Source of the DNA: an uncultured Caulobacter sp.
GTDB taxonomy: Bacteria > Pseudomonadota > Alphaproteobacteria > Caulobacterales > Caulobacteraceae
Length of the DNA stretch: 64,000 nucleotides
Assembly (NCBI GenBank): GCA_937925635.1
Contig: CALALX010000115.1
Span: 1 to 64,000, forward strand
Direction: 5' to 3'
Part shown: positions 51,781 to 60,811 of the stretch, in pieces
How the letters are laid out: the number at the start of each line of letters is the position of its first letter
How positions within the stretch are numbered: the first letter of the stretch is position 1
Notes under the pieces: model-generated
Seen by the model: the letters and a program-made list of their open reading frames with translations, nothing else
What the model was told of the DNA's origin: nothing
Databases searched by the model: none
Made by a program: the position numbers and the translations under genes

Positions 51781-53055
51781 CTACAGAGTCCCCGACGCTG
51801 TCGCGCCGTCGACGAACAGCAGCATGTCATAGCCGTGCACGACCCGGGCGAGCCGCGGGTCGGCCGTCTGCGTCACCGAGGCCGGCATCAGGGGGCGCAG
51901 CGGCCGCAGGTCGATCAGGGTCGAAACGCCGGGCAGAGCCGCCTTCGCCAGCGGCTCCAGCGCCATCTCCTGGACGGTGCTGACGTCCGCCCGGGCATAG
52001 GTCAGGGTCTTGCCGTCTAGATAGGCCTGGCTGCCGTTCAGAGGGATGACCAGCAGGTGGAAGCTGGTCTCGCCGCGCAGGGCCGCCGTCTCCGAGACGA
52101 GGCTGCCGATGTCGTAGACCTCTGTCATGCTGCGCCCCCGCACCATGTGGCCGGCGCCGAACTTGAGGAGGCAGCGCGGCGGGGTCCTTCGGGCGCCCTC
52201 GGCGGCCCAGAAGCGGACCCAGTTGGCGCGGTTGAACTGCGCCCGGCTGTCGTTCGACAGGAAGTAGCGCGCGGCGGTCTGGTGCTGGTTGATGACCAGT
52301 GTCTGTTCCAGGGTCTCGAGGATTTCGGCGCTGGCCGCGTCGGGCCGGGGCCAGGCCGCGCGGACGGCGCGCACGAGTTGCGGATCGCCGGAGAAGGTGA
52401 ACAGCCCGGCGATATCCCGCGTCCCGGCGTATGTCGCCCAGGCGGCCCTGCTGGCCTCGTCGAGCGCGCGCAACGGCGCGGCGGCAGAAGCCGGAGCCTT
52501 CGCCCGCAGCGCCTCGATCAGGCGGCGGTCGGCCAGCACCTCGTAGTCGAGGCCGAACAGGAGCGGCGACGTCCCGGGGAAGGCGGCGCGGACGTCGGCG
52601 AGCATGCGGGCCTCGTCGGACATGCCGTAGAAGGCGACGCCGCGATGGTCGGCGTTGAAGGCGCGCAGGGCGTCGAGCCCGCCGCGGGCGGCGCCGTCGA
52701 GCATCAGCGCCGCCGGAGCGGACACCTCGATGCCCAGGCGTGAGTATCCGGCCGGCTTCAGCGCCGGCATGAGGGTCGAGACCAGGGCCGGGACCTGGGC
52801 GAGGCCGTGTTCCTCGCCGAGCAGGAAGAAGCGCGCGGCCCGCCCTTCCTCGACCAGCCGGTCGACGCCCGGGCCCGAGGCGCGGCCGTCGGTGAAGGTC
52901 ACCGGCAGGCGGTGTTCGGCCGCCCTGGCGGCCAGCCGGTCCGGCAGGGGCGGCCTGGGCGGAGTCGCCGGAGCGGGCGCCCGGGCCTGCGCTGCGCCGC
53001 CGCCAAGCGCGGCCAGTCCGAGGCCGGCGAGCAGCCCCCTGCGGTGCGTTTCCAT
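51781..53055 (-). CDS. Tat-exported erythromycin-esterase/ChaN-like protein
   Basis: A 424-aa protein with a twin-arginine-like start (THRRGLLAGLGLAALGG). The motif FFLLGEEHGLAQVP near residue 78 matches the GExHG of the erythromycin esterase clan, where His and Glu are catalytic; a second conserved area is FGAGHMVRG. Real substrates of most members are unknown. GGGAGGG precedes the ATG at 53055. It could also be described as a ChaN-like haem-binding relative. Confidence 0.65.
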   Translation of the reverse strand: METHRRGLLAGLGLAALGGGAAQARAPAPATPPRPPLPDRLAARAAEHRLPVTFTDGRASGPGVDRLVEEGRAARFFLLGEEHGLAQVPALVSTLMPALKPAGYSRLGIEVSAPAALMLDGAARGGLDALRAFNADHRGVAFYGMSDEARMLADVRAAFPGTSPLLFGLDYEVLADRRLIEALRAKAPASAAAPLRALDEASRAAWATYAGTRDIAGLFTFSGDPQLVRAVRAAWPRPDAASAEILETLEQTLVINQHQTAARYFLSNDSRAQFNRANWVRFWAAEGARRTPPRCLLKFGAGHMVRGRSMTEVYDIGSLVSETAALRGETSFHLLVIPLNGSQAYLDGKTLTYARADVSTVQEMALEPLAKAALPGVSTLIDLRPLRPLMPASVTQTADPRLARVVHGYDMLLFVDGATASGTL

Positions 53056-53125
53056 GCATCCCTCCCGAGGATCCTCTGACTGCATGAGGTATCGGGAAGC
53101 ACTTACGGATGCACGTGACGCGAAC

Positions 53126-53881
53126 TTAATGGACGTAGGAGGCGGCGTTGATGTCGATGGTCGCGCCGGTGGCGTGGTCGGAGAGGCCGCTGGCCAGGAA
53201 GACCACCATCGGGGCGACGTCGGCCGGCTCGGTCAGACGGGTCAGCGCGATGTCCTTCGTCGCGTAGTCGTCGCCGTACTGGTCGAGGAAGTCCTGGGCC
53301 ATCGCCGTGCGCACGAAGCCCGGCGCGATGTTGAAGGCGACGACGCCCTGTTTGCCGAAGCCGCGCGCGATCGAGCGGGTCAGGGCGACCATGCCGCCCT
53401 TGCTGGCGGCGTAGGCGATGTACTCCGGCTGGTCGCCCCGGAAGGCGGCGCGGGAGCTGATGTTGATGATCCGCCCGCCGCCGTTGCCGACGAAGTGCTC
53501 GCAGGCCAGATGGCAGAGCAGGGCGCTGGCGCGCAGGTTCACGTCGACCGTGCGGTCCCAGACCGTCAGCCAGGTTTCGAGGGACGGGTCCTCCAGCGCC
53601 ATGGCGACGCCGGCGTTGTTGACCAGCACATCGACGCGCCCGAAGGCGGCGACGACGCTGTCCCACAGGGCCTTGCAGGCCGCGGTGTCGGCCAGGTCGG
53701 CGCGGAACGCCCGGGCGCCGTTCCCGCAGGCGAACACGACCTCCTCGGCCTCGTCGGCGCTGGCGGAATAGTGCACGGCGACGCGGGCGCCGGACGCGGC
53801 GAGCTGCTGAGCGATCTCCGCCCCGATCCCGCGGCTGGCGCCGGTGACGAGGACAGTGCGGCCGGTCAGGTCGATGTGCAT
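53126..53881 (-). CDS. Short-chain dehydrogenase/reductase
   Basis: A 251-aa SDR with TGASRGIGAEIAQQL, NNAGVAMAL, catalytic Ser in INISSRAAF and YAASKGGMVALTRSIA (YxxxK). The spelling resembles FabG-like 3-ketoacyl reductases and sugar dehydrogenases. An Arg after the Thr-Gly-Ala-Ser loop suggests NADP. No operon partner. Substrate unknown. Confidence 0.9.
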   Translation of the reverse strand: MHIDLTGRTVLVTGASRGIGAEIAQQLAASGARVAVHYSASADEAEEVVFACGNGARAFRADLADTAACKALWDSVVAAFGRVDVLVNNAGVAMALEDPSLETWLTVWDRTVDVNLRASALLCHLACEHFVGNGGGRIINISSRAAFRGDQPEYIAYAASKGGMVALTRSIARGFGKQGVVAFNIAPGFVRTAMAQDFLDQYGDDYATKDIALTRLTEPADVAPMVVFLASGLSDHATGATIDINAASYVH

Positions 53882-53898
53882 GGGCGGGCTCCTCAACT

Positions 53899-54011
53899 GT
53901 CATCCCGGCCGTAGCGCGCTGCGCGAAGAGCCGGGACCCAGATTCGGCTTCAGCCGCCGACGTCGGGATTTGATCTGGGTCCCGGATCGACCTGCGGCCG
54001 TCCGGGATGAC
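53899..54011. repeat. Dispersed palindromic repeat, copy 2
   Basis: Outer arms GTCATCCCGG (53899-53908) and CCGGGATGAC (54002-54011), inner arms CCGGGACCCAGAT (53931-53943) and ATCTGGGTCCCGG (53973-53985). Same layout and core as the copy at 47502. It fills the gap between nadC and the SDR gene. Confidence 0.88.
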
Positions 54012-54024
54012 AGCGAAAGTTCAG

Positions 54025-54867
54025 CTACGCGTCCAGCCCGATGTCCAGCACTGGCGCGGAGTGGGTCAGGGCGCCGACGCTGATGACGTCCACGCCGGTC
54101 TCGGCGATGGCTTTCACCGTCTCCAGATTCACGCCGCCGGAGGCTTCCAGCACCACACGACCGGCGGTCATGCCGACGGCCGTGTTGAGCTGCTTGATCG
54201 AGAAGTTGTCGAGCATGATCACGTCTGGTCCGGCGTCCAGCGCCTCGGCCAGCTGGTTCAGGCTGTCGACCTCGCACTCGACCTTGACCAGGTGACCGGC
54301 GAAGGCGCGGGCGCGTTCGATGGCCTGGCGGACGCCGCCGCAGGCGGCGACGTGGTTGTCCTTGATGAGGATGGCGTCGTCGAGGCCGAAGCGGTGATTG
54401 ACCCCGCCGCCGCAACGGACGGCGTACTTCTCCAGTGCGCGCAGGCCGGGCGTGGTCTTGCGGGTGTCGACGATGCGAGCCTTCGTGCCGGCGACGGCGT
54501 CGACATAGGCGGCAGTCAGGGTGGCGACGCCGGAGAGCCGGCCGAGCAGGTTCAGCGCCGTCCGCTCGGCGGACAGCAGCGCGCGGGCGTTGGCGGTGAC
54601 CTTGGCCAGCACTGTCCCGGCCTCGACCCGCGCGCCGTCATCGATCCGGGCCTTGAACTTCGCGTCCGGGTCCATGGCCAGCACCGCGAGCCGGGCGCAG
54701 TCGAGGCCCGCGATGGTCCCGGCCTTCCTCGCGCCGAAGGTGGCGGTCAGGGTGGCGTCGGCGTCGATGCAGGCCAGAGCGGTGATGTCGCCGGCGCGGC
54801 CCAGGTCCTCGGCCAGGGCGGCGCGGACGATCGGCTCGATCAGCAGGTCGGGCAGGGGCGGGATCAT
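54025..54867 (-). CDS. nadC: Nicotinate-nucleotide pyrophosphorylase (carboxylating)
   Basis: It converts quinolinate and PRPP to nicotinate mononucleotide, the committed step of de novo NAD synthesis. The 280-aa protein has RIVDTRKTTPGLRALEKYAVRCGGG (PRPP and quinolinate binding), HRFGLDDAILIKDNH and, near the end, GVNLETVKAIAETGVDVISVGALTHS. Last gene of the nadA-orf-nadB-nadC operon, overlapping nadB by 4 bp. Confidence 0.97.
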   Translation of the reverse strand: MIPPLPDLLIEPIVRAALAEDLGRAGDITALACIDADATLTATFGARKAGTIAGLDCARLAVLAMDPDAKFKARIDDGARVEAGTVLAKVTANARALLSAERTALNLLGRLSGVATLTAAYVDAVAGTKARIVDTRKTTPGLRALEKYAVRCGGGVNHRFGLDDAILIKDNHVAACGGVRQAIERARAFAGHLVKVECEVDSLNQLAEALDAGPDVIMLDNFSIKQLNTAVGMTAGRVVLEASGGVNLETVKAIAETGVDVISVGALTHSAPVLDIGLDA

Positions 54868-56384
54868 TCGGCGGCGACTTTCAGCGCTTGCGGCGCGGGC
54901 AGGGTGACGAAGGTGCGGGCGGCCGGCTCGGCGGCTTGCGGATGGTCGGCGCGGAAGTGGGCGCCGCGGCTTTCGCGGCGGGTGAGCGCGCAGCGGGCGA
55001 CAAGCCCGGCCGTGGCCAGGATCGGCCCCTCGCCGTGCGCGGCCTTCAGACCCTCGACCGTGTCGACCAGGCGTCCGAGACCCTCGGCGTCCCGGACCAC
55101 GCCCGCGTGACGGGTCATCGCCCGGCGCAGGGTCATCAGCGGCGCGCCGGTCAGGGTCGGCAGCGGCGCGGCGGACGCGATGCGAGCGGCTCCGGCGGCG
55201 TCTTCACGGGACGCCTCCCCAGCCCGGGTCCCGAACACGGCGGCCTCGAGCAGCGAGTTGCTGGCCAGGCGGTTGGCGCCGTGGACGCCGGTCGCCGCGC
55301 ATTCGCCGGCGGCGTAGAGGCCGGCCAGGGTCGTCGCGCCCCGTGCGTCGGTGACCACGCCGCCCATGTGGTAGTGGCAGGCTGGGGCGACCGGGATCAG
55401 CTGGTAGCGGGGGTCGATCCCGGCGCTCATGCAGGCGCCGTAGACGGCTGGAAAGGCGGTCGGGAAGTGATCGCCCACCGCCCGCCGCGCGTCGAGGAAG
55501 GCGCCGCGGCCGGCTTCGATCTCGGCGTGAATGGCGCGGGCCACCACATCGCGGGGCGCCAGCTCGGCGGCTGGATGGTAGGCGGCCATGAAGGCTTCGC
55601 CCAGCGCGTTGACGAGGACGGCGCCCTCGCCGCGCAGGGCCTCGGTGGCCAGTGGCGCGGGGTCGCGGCCGATGTCGATGGCCGTCGGGTGGAACTGCAC
55701 GAACTCGGGGTCGGCGATCAGCGCCCCGGCCATGGCGGCCAGGCCCATGGCTTCGCCGCGCACCTCCGGCGGGGTGGTGGTGACGGCGTAGAGGCCGCCC
55801 AGTCCGCCGCCGGCCAGGATGACCGCGTCGGCGACGATCTCGATGGTCTGGCCCTTGTGGCGGGCGACCACGCCGCGCACGCGGCCGCCAGCGTCCTGCA
55901 GCAGATTGCGGACATGGACGCCGGCGCGGCTTTCGACCGACGGCGAGGCGAAGGCGGTGGCGACCACGGCGCGCATGATCTCGCGGCCGGCCTGGTCGCC
56001 CTTCACCCGCGCCACCCGGGCGCGGCCGTGGGCGGCTTCCAGGCTCTGGGCGAAGGCGCCGTCCTCGGTGCGGTCGAACGGCGCGCCCATGGCGGCCAGG
56101 CGGCGGACGGCGTCCGGGCCCTCGCGGGTCAGGATGTCGACCCTCTCCGGGTCGCAGAGGCCGGCGCCGGCGGCGAGGGTGTCGGCGGCATGCAGCGCGG
56201 GGCTGTCGTCCGCGCCGAGCGCCGCGGCCATGCCGCCCTGGGCCCAGGCCGAAGAGCAGCCCTGGTTCAGCGGCGTGGGGCTGAGCACCAGCGCCTTGCG
56301 CGGCGCGGCGGCCAGCGCGGCCGACAGTCCGGCCAGGCCGCCGCCGACGATCAGAACGCCGTCGTGGTGGATACGCTGGGTCAA
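54864..56384 (-). CDS. nadB: L-aspartate oxidase
   Basis: It oxidises aspartate to iminoaspartate with FAD. The 506-aa protein has the FAD-binding GVLIVGGGLAGLSAALAA, the NQGCSSAWAQGGMAAAL segment, a central EFVQFHPT and the HYHMGGVVTDARG/GLYAAGECAATGVHGANRLASNSLLEA block. It overlaps nadC by 4 bp and the small upstream gene by 4 bp, indicating translational coupling through the operon. Confidence 0.96.
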   Translation of the reverse strand: MTQRIHHDGVLIVGGGLAGLSAALAAAPRKALVLSPTPLNQGCSSAWAQGGMAAALGADDSPALHAADTLAAGAGLCDPERVDILTREGPDAVRRLAAMGAPFDRTEDGAFAQSLEAAHGRARVARVKGDQAGREIMRAVVATAFASPSVESRAGVHVRNLLQDAGGRVRGVVARHKGQTIEIVADAVILAGGGLGGLYAVTTTPPEVRGEAMGLAAMAGALIADPEFVQFHPTAIDIGRDPAPLATEALRGEGAVLVNALGEAFMAAYHPAAELAPRDVVARAIHAEIEAGRGAFLDARRAVGDHFPTAFPAVYGACMSAGIDPRYQLIPVAPACHYHMGGVVTDARGATTLAGLYAAGECAATGVHGANRLASNSLLEAAVFGTRAGEASREDAAGAARIASAAPLPTLTGAPLMTLRRAMTRHAGVVRDAEGLGRLVDTVEGLKAAHGEGPILATAGLVARCALTRRESRGAHFRADHPQAAEPAARTFVTLPAPQALKVAAE

Positions 56385-56584
56385 CGGAACTCTCCGGCCG
56401 CTTCCGGAGCGGCGACGAGGACGGCGTCGAAGGCGTCGCGCAGGCTGGCGCCGTGGCGGATCAGTTCCTCGACGATGTTGGTCGGGCTCAGCGGCAGCAG
56501 GTTGCCGTAGGGCTTCCAGACCTCCGGCGGGGTGGCCTTGACCAAATAGCCGCCGCCGAACGGGAATTTTGCGATCCGGATCAT
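56381..56584 (-). CDS. Unknown 67-aa protein inside the nad operon
   Basis: A small soluble protein (GGGYLVKATPPEVWKPYG, then NIVEELIRHGASLRDAFDAVLVA). It is preceded by GAGGAGG at ideal spacing and its ATGA overlaps the nadB start, so it is translated with the NAD genes. It lacks cysteines and membrane segments. No family recognised; its fixed place between nadA and nadB suggests a helper of quinolinate synthesis, for example a complex partner of NadA or NadB. Inference only. Confidence 0.72.
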   Translation of the reverse strand: MIRIAKFPFGGGYLVKATPPEVWKPYGNLLPLSPTNIVEELIRHGASLRDAFDAVLVAAPEAAGEFR

Positions 56585-56595
56585 GGCGATCCTCC

Positions 56596-57681
56596 TCAGA
56601 TCAGCTCGACGTCGACGTGGTGGCGCGCCTTGACCAGGTCGTAGCGCGCCGGCCTCGCCGGGGGCGGCATGTCGATCATGCGTTGGACGGCCAGGCGCGC
56701 GCGCTCGGCCAGCGCGGGCTCGACGATGACCTCGTGCTTCTCCTCGCGGAGGGCCTCAAGGATGTTCTGCAGGGTGATGCGCTTCATGTGCGGGCACATC
56801 ATGCAGGGGCCGATGAACTGGGTGTCCGGGGCCTGGGCCTGGACGTTGCTCGCCATCGAGCACTCGGTGATCAGCACCACCTGTTTCGGCTTCTTCTGCA
56901 CCACCCAGTCGTTCATCGCGGCGGTCGAGCCGGCGAAGTCCGAGGCGGCCAGGATCTCCTCCGGGCATTCCGGGTGGGCCAGGATCTGCGCCTCCGGCCA
57001 GGCCGCGCGCATGTCGGCGATGTCCTGGGCGGTGAAGCGTTCGTGCACCTCGCAGCGGCCCTGCCAGGCGATGATCTTCACCTCCGTCTGGGCGGCGACG
57101 TTGCGGGCCAGGAACTCGTCCGGGATCAGGATGACGCGGTCGACGCCCCATTCCTTCGCGGCCCACTCGACGACCTGCACGGCGTTGGCGCTGGTGCAGC
57201 AGATGTCGGTCTCGGCCTTCACGTCGGCGGTGGTGTTCACGTAGGTGACCACCGGCAGGCCCGGATAGCGCTGCTTGATCAGCCGCACGTCGGCGCCGGT
57301 GATCGAGCTGGCGAGGCTGCAGCCGGCGCGCAGGTCGGGGATCAGCACCGTCTTGTCCGGGCACAGCACCTTGCTGGTCTCGGCCATGAAGTGCACGCCG
57401 GCCTGAACGATGATCTTCGCGTCCGAGCGGGCGGCCTCGCGCGCCAGGCCCAGGCTGTCGCCGACATAGTCGCCGACCCCGTGGAAGATCTCCGGCGTCA
57501 TGTAGTTGTGGGCCAGGATGACCGCGTTCTTCTCGCGCTTGAGGCGGTTGATCTCGGCGATCATCGGCGCGTGCAGCCGCCACTCCAGAGGCGTGACCCG
57601 CGACTTCACCTTCTCCCAGGCGCCGGCGGTGGCGGCGTCCACCTCGGGGGTGAAGGCGAATTGGGCGAACCCGTCGGCCAT
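56596..57681 (-). CDS. nadA: Quinolinate synthase A
   Basis: It condenses iminoaspartate with dihydroxyacetone phosphate to quinolinate, using a 4Fe-4S cluster. In the 361-aa protein the three cluster cysteines are expected in the segments RAGCSLA, DICCTSANA and GPCMMCPHM. AHNYMTPEIF near the start and HPECPEE are also family landmarks. AAGGAGGA precedes the ATG at 57681. First gene of the NAD operon; an operator-like palindrome lies just upstream. Confidence 0.97.
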   Translation of the reverse strand: MADGFAQFAFTPEVDAATAGAWEKVKSRVTPLEWRLHAPMIAEINRLKREKNAVILAHNYMTPEIFHGVGDYVGDSLGLAREAARSDAKIIVQAGVHFMAETSKVLCPDKTVLIPDLRAGCSLASSITGADVRLIKQRYPGLPVVTYVNTTADVKAETDICCTSANAVQVVEWAAKEWGVDRVILIPDEFLARNVAAQTEVKIIAWQGRCEVHERFTAQDIADMRAAWPEAQILAHPECPEEILAASDFAGSTAAMNDWVVQKKPKQVVLITECSMASNVQAQAPDTQFIGPCMMCPHMKRITLQNILEALREEKHEVIVEPALAERARLAVQRMIDMPPPARPARYDLVKARHHVDVELI

Positions 57682-57694
57682 CTGCTTCCTCCTT

Positions 57695-57711
57695 ATGCTC
57701 AAAGTGAGCAT
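57695..57711. promoter_or_regulatory. Operator-like palindrome upstream of nadA
   Basis: ATGCTCA-AAG-TGAGCAT, a perfect 7-bp inverted repeat 14 bp before the nadA ATG. A related site, ATGCTAC-ATC-TGAGCAA, lies 74 bp away at 57769-57785, near the expected promoter. Two similar sites ahead of an NAD operon fit a dedicated repressor such as NadQ or NrtR of alphaproteobacteria (inference). Between them a GC-rich hairpin (about 57729-57758) is present. Confidence 0.65.
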
Positions 57712-57768
57712 TTCAGGGGCCTGTAAAACGCCGGGAGCGGATCGATCCACCCCGGCGTCGCGAGACTT

Positions 57769-57785
57769 ATGCTACATCTGAGCAA
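57769..57785. promoter_or_regulatory. Second, weaker nad operator-like site
   Basis: ATGCT-N6-TGAGCA matches 11 of 17 positions of the perfect palindrome at 57695. It lies in the gap between nadA and the convergent-facing kinase gene, at promoter distance from nadA. Confidence 0.45.
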
Positions 57786-57841
57786 AACTCGCAAGAGACA
57801 TATAGACCCGTGGTCGCCGGGACGCAACAGGGCGCGGACGT

Positions 57842-60235
57842 TTATCCGGCCACGTACTGACGCGCGGCGCCTTCCACCGCGATATCCAGCGCCTTGGCCA
57901 GTCCCTCCAGCGTGTAGGGCTTGCGCAGCACCGGCCAGGGCGCTTCCTCGGCGGACGTGAGCGCCTCGCCGGTGTAGCCGGAACTGAGGACAATCGGCAG
58001 GCCGGGCCGCAGCGTCACCGCCCGGTGGGCCAGGTCGACGCCGGTCAGGTCGCCAGGCATGACCACGTCGGTCAGCATCAGGTTGAACTCCGACGTGCCG
58101 CCCAGCAGGGTCAGCGCGGCCTCGGCGTTGGTCGCCAGGTCCACCTCGTGTCCAAGTTCGCGCAGCATGGTCTCGACCAGGGCGCCGACCTGAGGGTCGT
58201 CCTCGACCAGCAGCACATTGAGAGTCTCCGCGACGCGCGGACGGTCGGCGCTGGCCGCCGGGGCGGCGTGGGAGGGCGCGGTCGTCGGCAGCAGCAGGGT
58301 GATGGTCGCGCCCTGCCCGGGCGCGCTATCAATCTCCACCGACCCGCCGCTCTGGCGCACGAAACCATAGACCTGTGACAGACCCAGTCCCGTGCCCTTG
58401 CCGACCGGTTTGGTGCTGAAGAAGGGCTCGAACACCCTGGCGCGGGTCGCCTCGTCCATGCCTTCGCCGGTATCGTGGACCCGTACGGAGAGGTATGTGC
58501 CGCCGGGCAAGCCGCTCGCGTCGTCAAGCTCGACCAGGCGCGTCGACAGGGTCGCGACTCCGCCGCCGGACTCCATGGCGTCGCGAGCGTTCACCAGCAG
58601 GTTCATGATCGCCGCGTCGAACTGGCCGCGATCCAGTTTCACCATCCGGTCCTGCGCCCGCAGGTCGAGATCGAGCATGTGCCGCTCGCCCAGGGCGCGA
58701 CGCAGCAGCGGCTCGGAGTCGCGGATCAGCTCGTCGGCGATCGCCGGCTCAGGTCGCAGCGGCTGGCGGCGGGAGAAGGCCAGCAACTGACGCGTCAGCC
58801 GTTCTCCACGATGAGCGGCGTCCAGCGCGGCCTTTCCCAGACGGGCGGTGCGGGCGGCGTCCTCGGGATGACGCTGGACCATGTCCAGGGCTCCGATGAT
58901 CACCGTCAGCAGATTGTTGAAGTCATGAGCCACGCCGCCGGTCAGCTGGCCGAGGGCTTCAAGCTTCTGGGACTGGCTGAGGGCCGCCTGGGCCTCGTCA
59001 CGCTCGGCGAGGGCCGCCTCGACCCGCTCGGCGAGCAGATCGTTGATCCGTTGCAGGTCGGCTTCGACAGCCTTGGCGTCGGTCACGTCGAAGGCGATGC
59101 CGGCGAAACCCTCGAACTGCCCGGCCGGGTCGAAGCGCGGCTGGGAAAAGGACTTCAGCCAGCGCCACTCGCCGTCGCCGCGGCGGTAGCGCCCCTCCAG
59201 GGAGAAGGGCTTGAGCGAACTCTCGCCGGCGACCTGTTCCCTCAGGATGCGCTGCAGGTCGTCGGGATGCAGCCGCGTGCGCCAATCGAGGGTCAGCGCG
59301 GCCTCATAGCCGTCGCCGACGAAGTCCGCGTAGGCGGTGTTGACGAAGTCGCGCGCGCCGCCCAGTCGCGACAGCCACAACAGCGCCGGCGCGCTGTCGG
59401 CCAGGGCGCGGAACCGCTCCTCGCTCTCGCGCAGCTTTTCGGCCGCCTGGTAGCGTTCGGTCACGTCCAGGATGTAGCCCACCAGCCGGAGAGGCTGTCC
59501 CGCTTCGTCGCGGTGGACCCGGCCGCGTGCGTGAACCCAGCGGATCTGGCCGTCCGAGCCGATGGTCCGGTAGTCGATCCGATAGGCCTTGCCGGCGCGA
59601 ATGGCGTCCTCGCGAGCGGCGTCGACCTTGTCGCGGTCGTCCGGATGCACGGCCGCCATCAGCTCGTCCGGACCGGGTGGCGTCTGGCGGGCGGCGAGGC
59701 CCAGGTTCTGATAGACGCCCGGCGACCAGGTCGTGGTCCCGCCGGTCAAGTTCCAGTCCCAGACGCCCAGTCCGCCCGCCTCCTCGGCGACGCGCAGCAT
59801 GGCCTCGACTTCGCCGCGGGCGGACGTCTCGCGCCGGATCCGTATCAGGGCGTCGCGGAGGGCGAGCGCCACCCAGACCGTCACGGCGCCCGAGGCGGTG
59901 AACAGGGCCATCACCACGTGCTGGTTGAGGGTCTGGCGGGGAGCCCATGACGCGCCGAGCGTCAGCCAGCCGAGCGCGACCACCGTGAGCAGGCTTCCCC
60001 AGCCCCAGCGCGCCCCGGCATACAGCGAGATCGCAATGAAGGCCGGGAAGAAGGTCGAGGACGCGCCGAGGCCCTGGGGGAAGCCCATGAAGGCGAGGCG
60101 CAGGCCGAGCGCGACCGCGAGCGACACCACCGTCACCAGCAGGGCGTGGAGCGCCGGAGGCGGGCGAAGTGGAATTAGGCGCCAGACGATCGGCTCATCC
60201 ACCGTTGTCGAGGACCCATCCGTGGCGTTGGACAT
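57842..60235 (-). CDS. Membrane hybrid histidine kinase with PAS domains
   Basis: A 797-aa protein with a four-helix membrane region (about 30-135), including a MASE-like run of short hydrophobic helices. Then two PAS/PAC domains (each with the HPDDR/HPDDL and R-Y-R pattern), HisKA with LGQLTGGVAHDFNNLLTV, an HATPase domain (NLLVNARDAM, DTGEGMD, GKGTGLGLSQVYG) and a C-terminal receiver with LMLTDVVMPG (Asp). Signal unknown; internal relay needs an outside Hpt. Start at 60235 has GGAG upstream. Divergent from dps. Confidence 0.93.
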   Translation of the reverse strand: MSNATDGSSTTVDEPIVWRLIPLRPPPALHALLVTVVSLAVALGLRLAFMGFPQGLGASSTFFPAFIAISLYAGARWGWGSLLTVVALGWLTLGASWAPRQTLNQHVVMALFTASGAVTVWVALALRDALIRIRRETSARGEVEAMLRVAEEAGGLGVWDWNLTGGTTTWSPGVYQNLGLAARQTPPGPDELMAAVHPDDRDKVDAAREDAIRAGKAYRIDYRTIGSDGQIRWVHARGRVHRDEAGQPLRLVGYILDVTERYQAAEKLRESEERFRALADSAPALLWLSRLGGARDFVNTAYADFVGDGYEAALTLDWRTRLHPDDLQRILREQVAGESSLKPFSLEGRYRRGDGEWRWLKSFSQPRFDPAGQFEGFAGIAFDVTDAKAVEADLQRINDLLAERVEAALAERDEAQAALSQSQKLEALGQLTGGVAHDFNNLLTVIIGALDMVQRHPEDAARTARLGKAALDAAHRGERLTRQLLAFSRRQPLRPEPAIADELIRDSEPLLRRALGERHMLDLDLRAQDRMVKLDRGQFDAAIMNLLVNARDAMESGGGVATLSTRLVELDDASGLPGGTYLSVRVHDTGEGMDEATRARVFEPFFSTKPVGKGTGLGLSQVYGFVRQSGGSVEIDSAPGQGATITLLLPTTAPSHAAPAASADRPRVAETLNVLLVEDDPQVGALVETMLRELGHEVDLATNAEAALTLLGGTSEFNLMLTDVVMPGDLTGVDLAHRAVTLRPGLPIVLSSGYTGEALTSAEEAPWPVLRKPYTLEGLAKALDIAVEGAARQYVAG

Positions 60236-60327
60236 ACCCGTCCGCTCCCCGACGCGATCCCCGACTTCGCGACACCTTGTCAGGATCATGGACGAGCTTA
60301 CCTAGTGGGTGCAACCAGGAGAACGAC

Positions 60328-60804
60328 ATGGCCGCCAGGATCGACATCGGCATCGCCGCGAAGGATCGCGCCGCCGTCTCCCAGGCGCTCTCCAGGGCGC
60401 TTGCCGACACCTATGCGCTGTATCTGAAGACGCACGGCTATCACTGGAACGTGCGCGGTCCGAATTTCTCGTCCCTCCACGCCCTGTTCATGACGCAGTA
60501 CACCGAGCAGTGGACGGCGCTGGACGAACTGGCCGAGCGCATCCGCGCCCTGGGCGAGTTCGCCCCGCAGAGCGGCGCGGCGTTCGGCAACCTGACCTCG
60601 ATCAAGGACGGCGATCCGGAAAAGGACTGGGAAGCCATGGTGGCGGATTTGAAGGACGGACATGAGACCGTGATCGCCACCCTGCGCGACCTGCTCGCCC
60701 TCGCCGACAAGTCCGGCGACGACGTGACCGTCGATCTCGCCACCCAGCGGCTGACGGCGCACGAGAAGCATGCGTGGATGCTGCGCGCCACGCTCGGCGG
60801 CTAG
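60328..60804 (+). CDS. dps: Dps-family DNA-binding ferritin-like protein
   Basis: A 158-aa stress protein that oxidises and stores iron and protects DNA. The intersubunit ferroxidase site is readable in KTHGYHWNVRGPNFSSLHALFMTQYTEQWTALDELAERIRALG (His and acidic ligands). The start MAARIDI at 60328 has AGGAGA. OxyR-type control is common; no clear operator was seen in the short gap. The next gene starts 7 bp after its stop. Confidence 0.93.
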   Translation: MAARIDIGIAAKDRAAVSQALSRALADTYALYLKTHGYHWNVRGPNFSSLHALFMTQYTEQWTALDELAERIRALGEFAPQSGAAFGNLTSIKDGDPEKDWEAMVADLKDGHETVIATLRDLLALADKSGDDVTVDLATQRLTAHEKHAWMLRATLGG

Positions 60805-60811
60805 TCGCGGC

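Noticed and set aside
51781..53055. Macrolide resistance by erythromycin esterase
   Set aside because: Only the GExHG-type motif is shared; most members of this clan have no link to macrolides.
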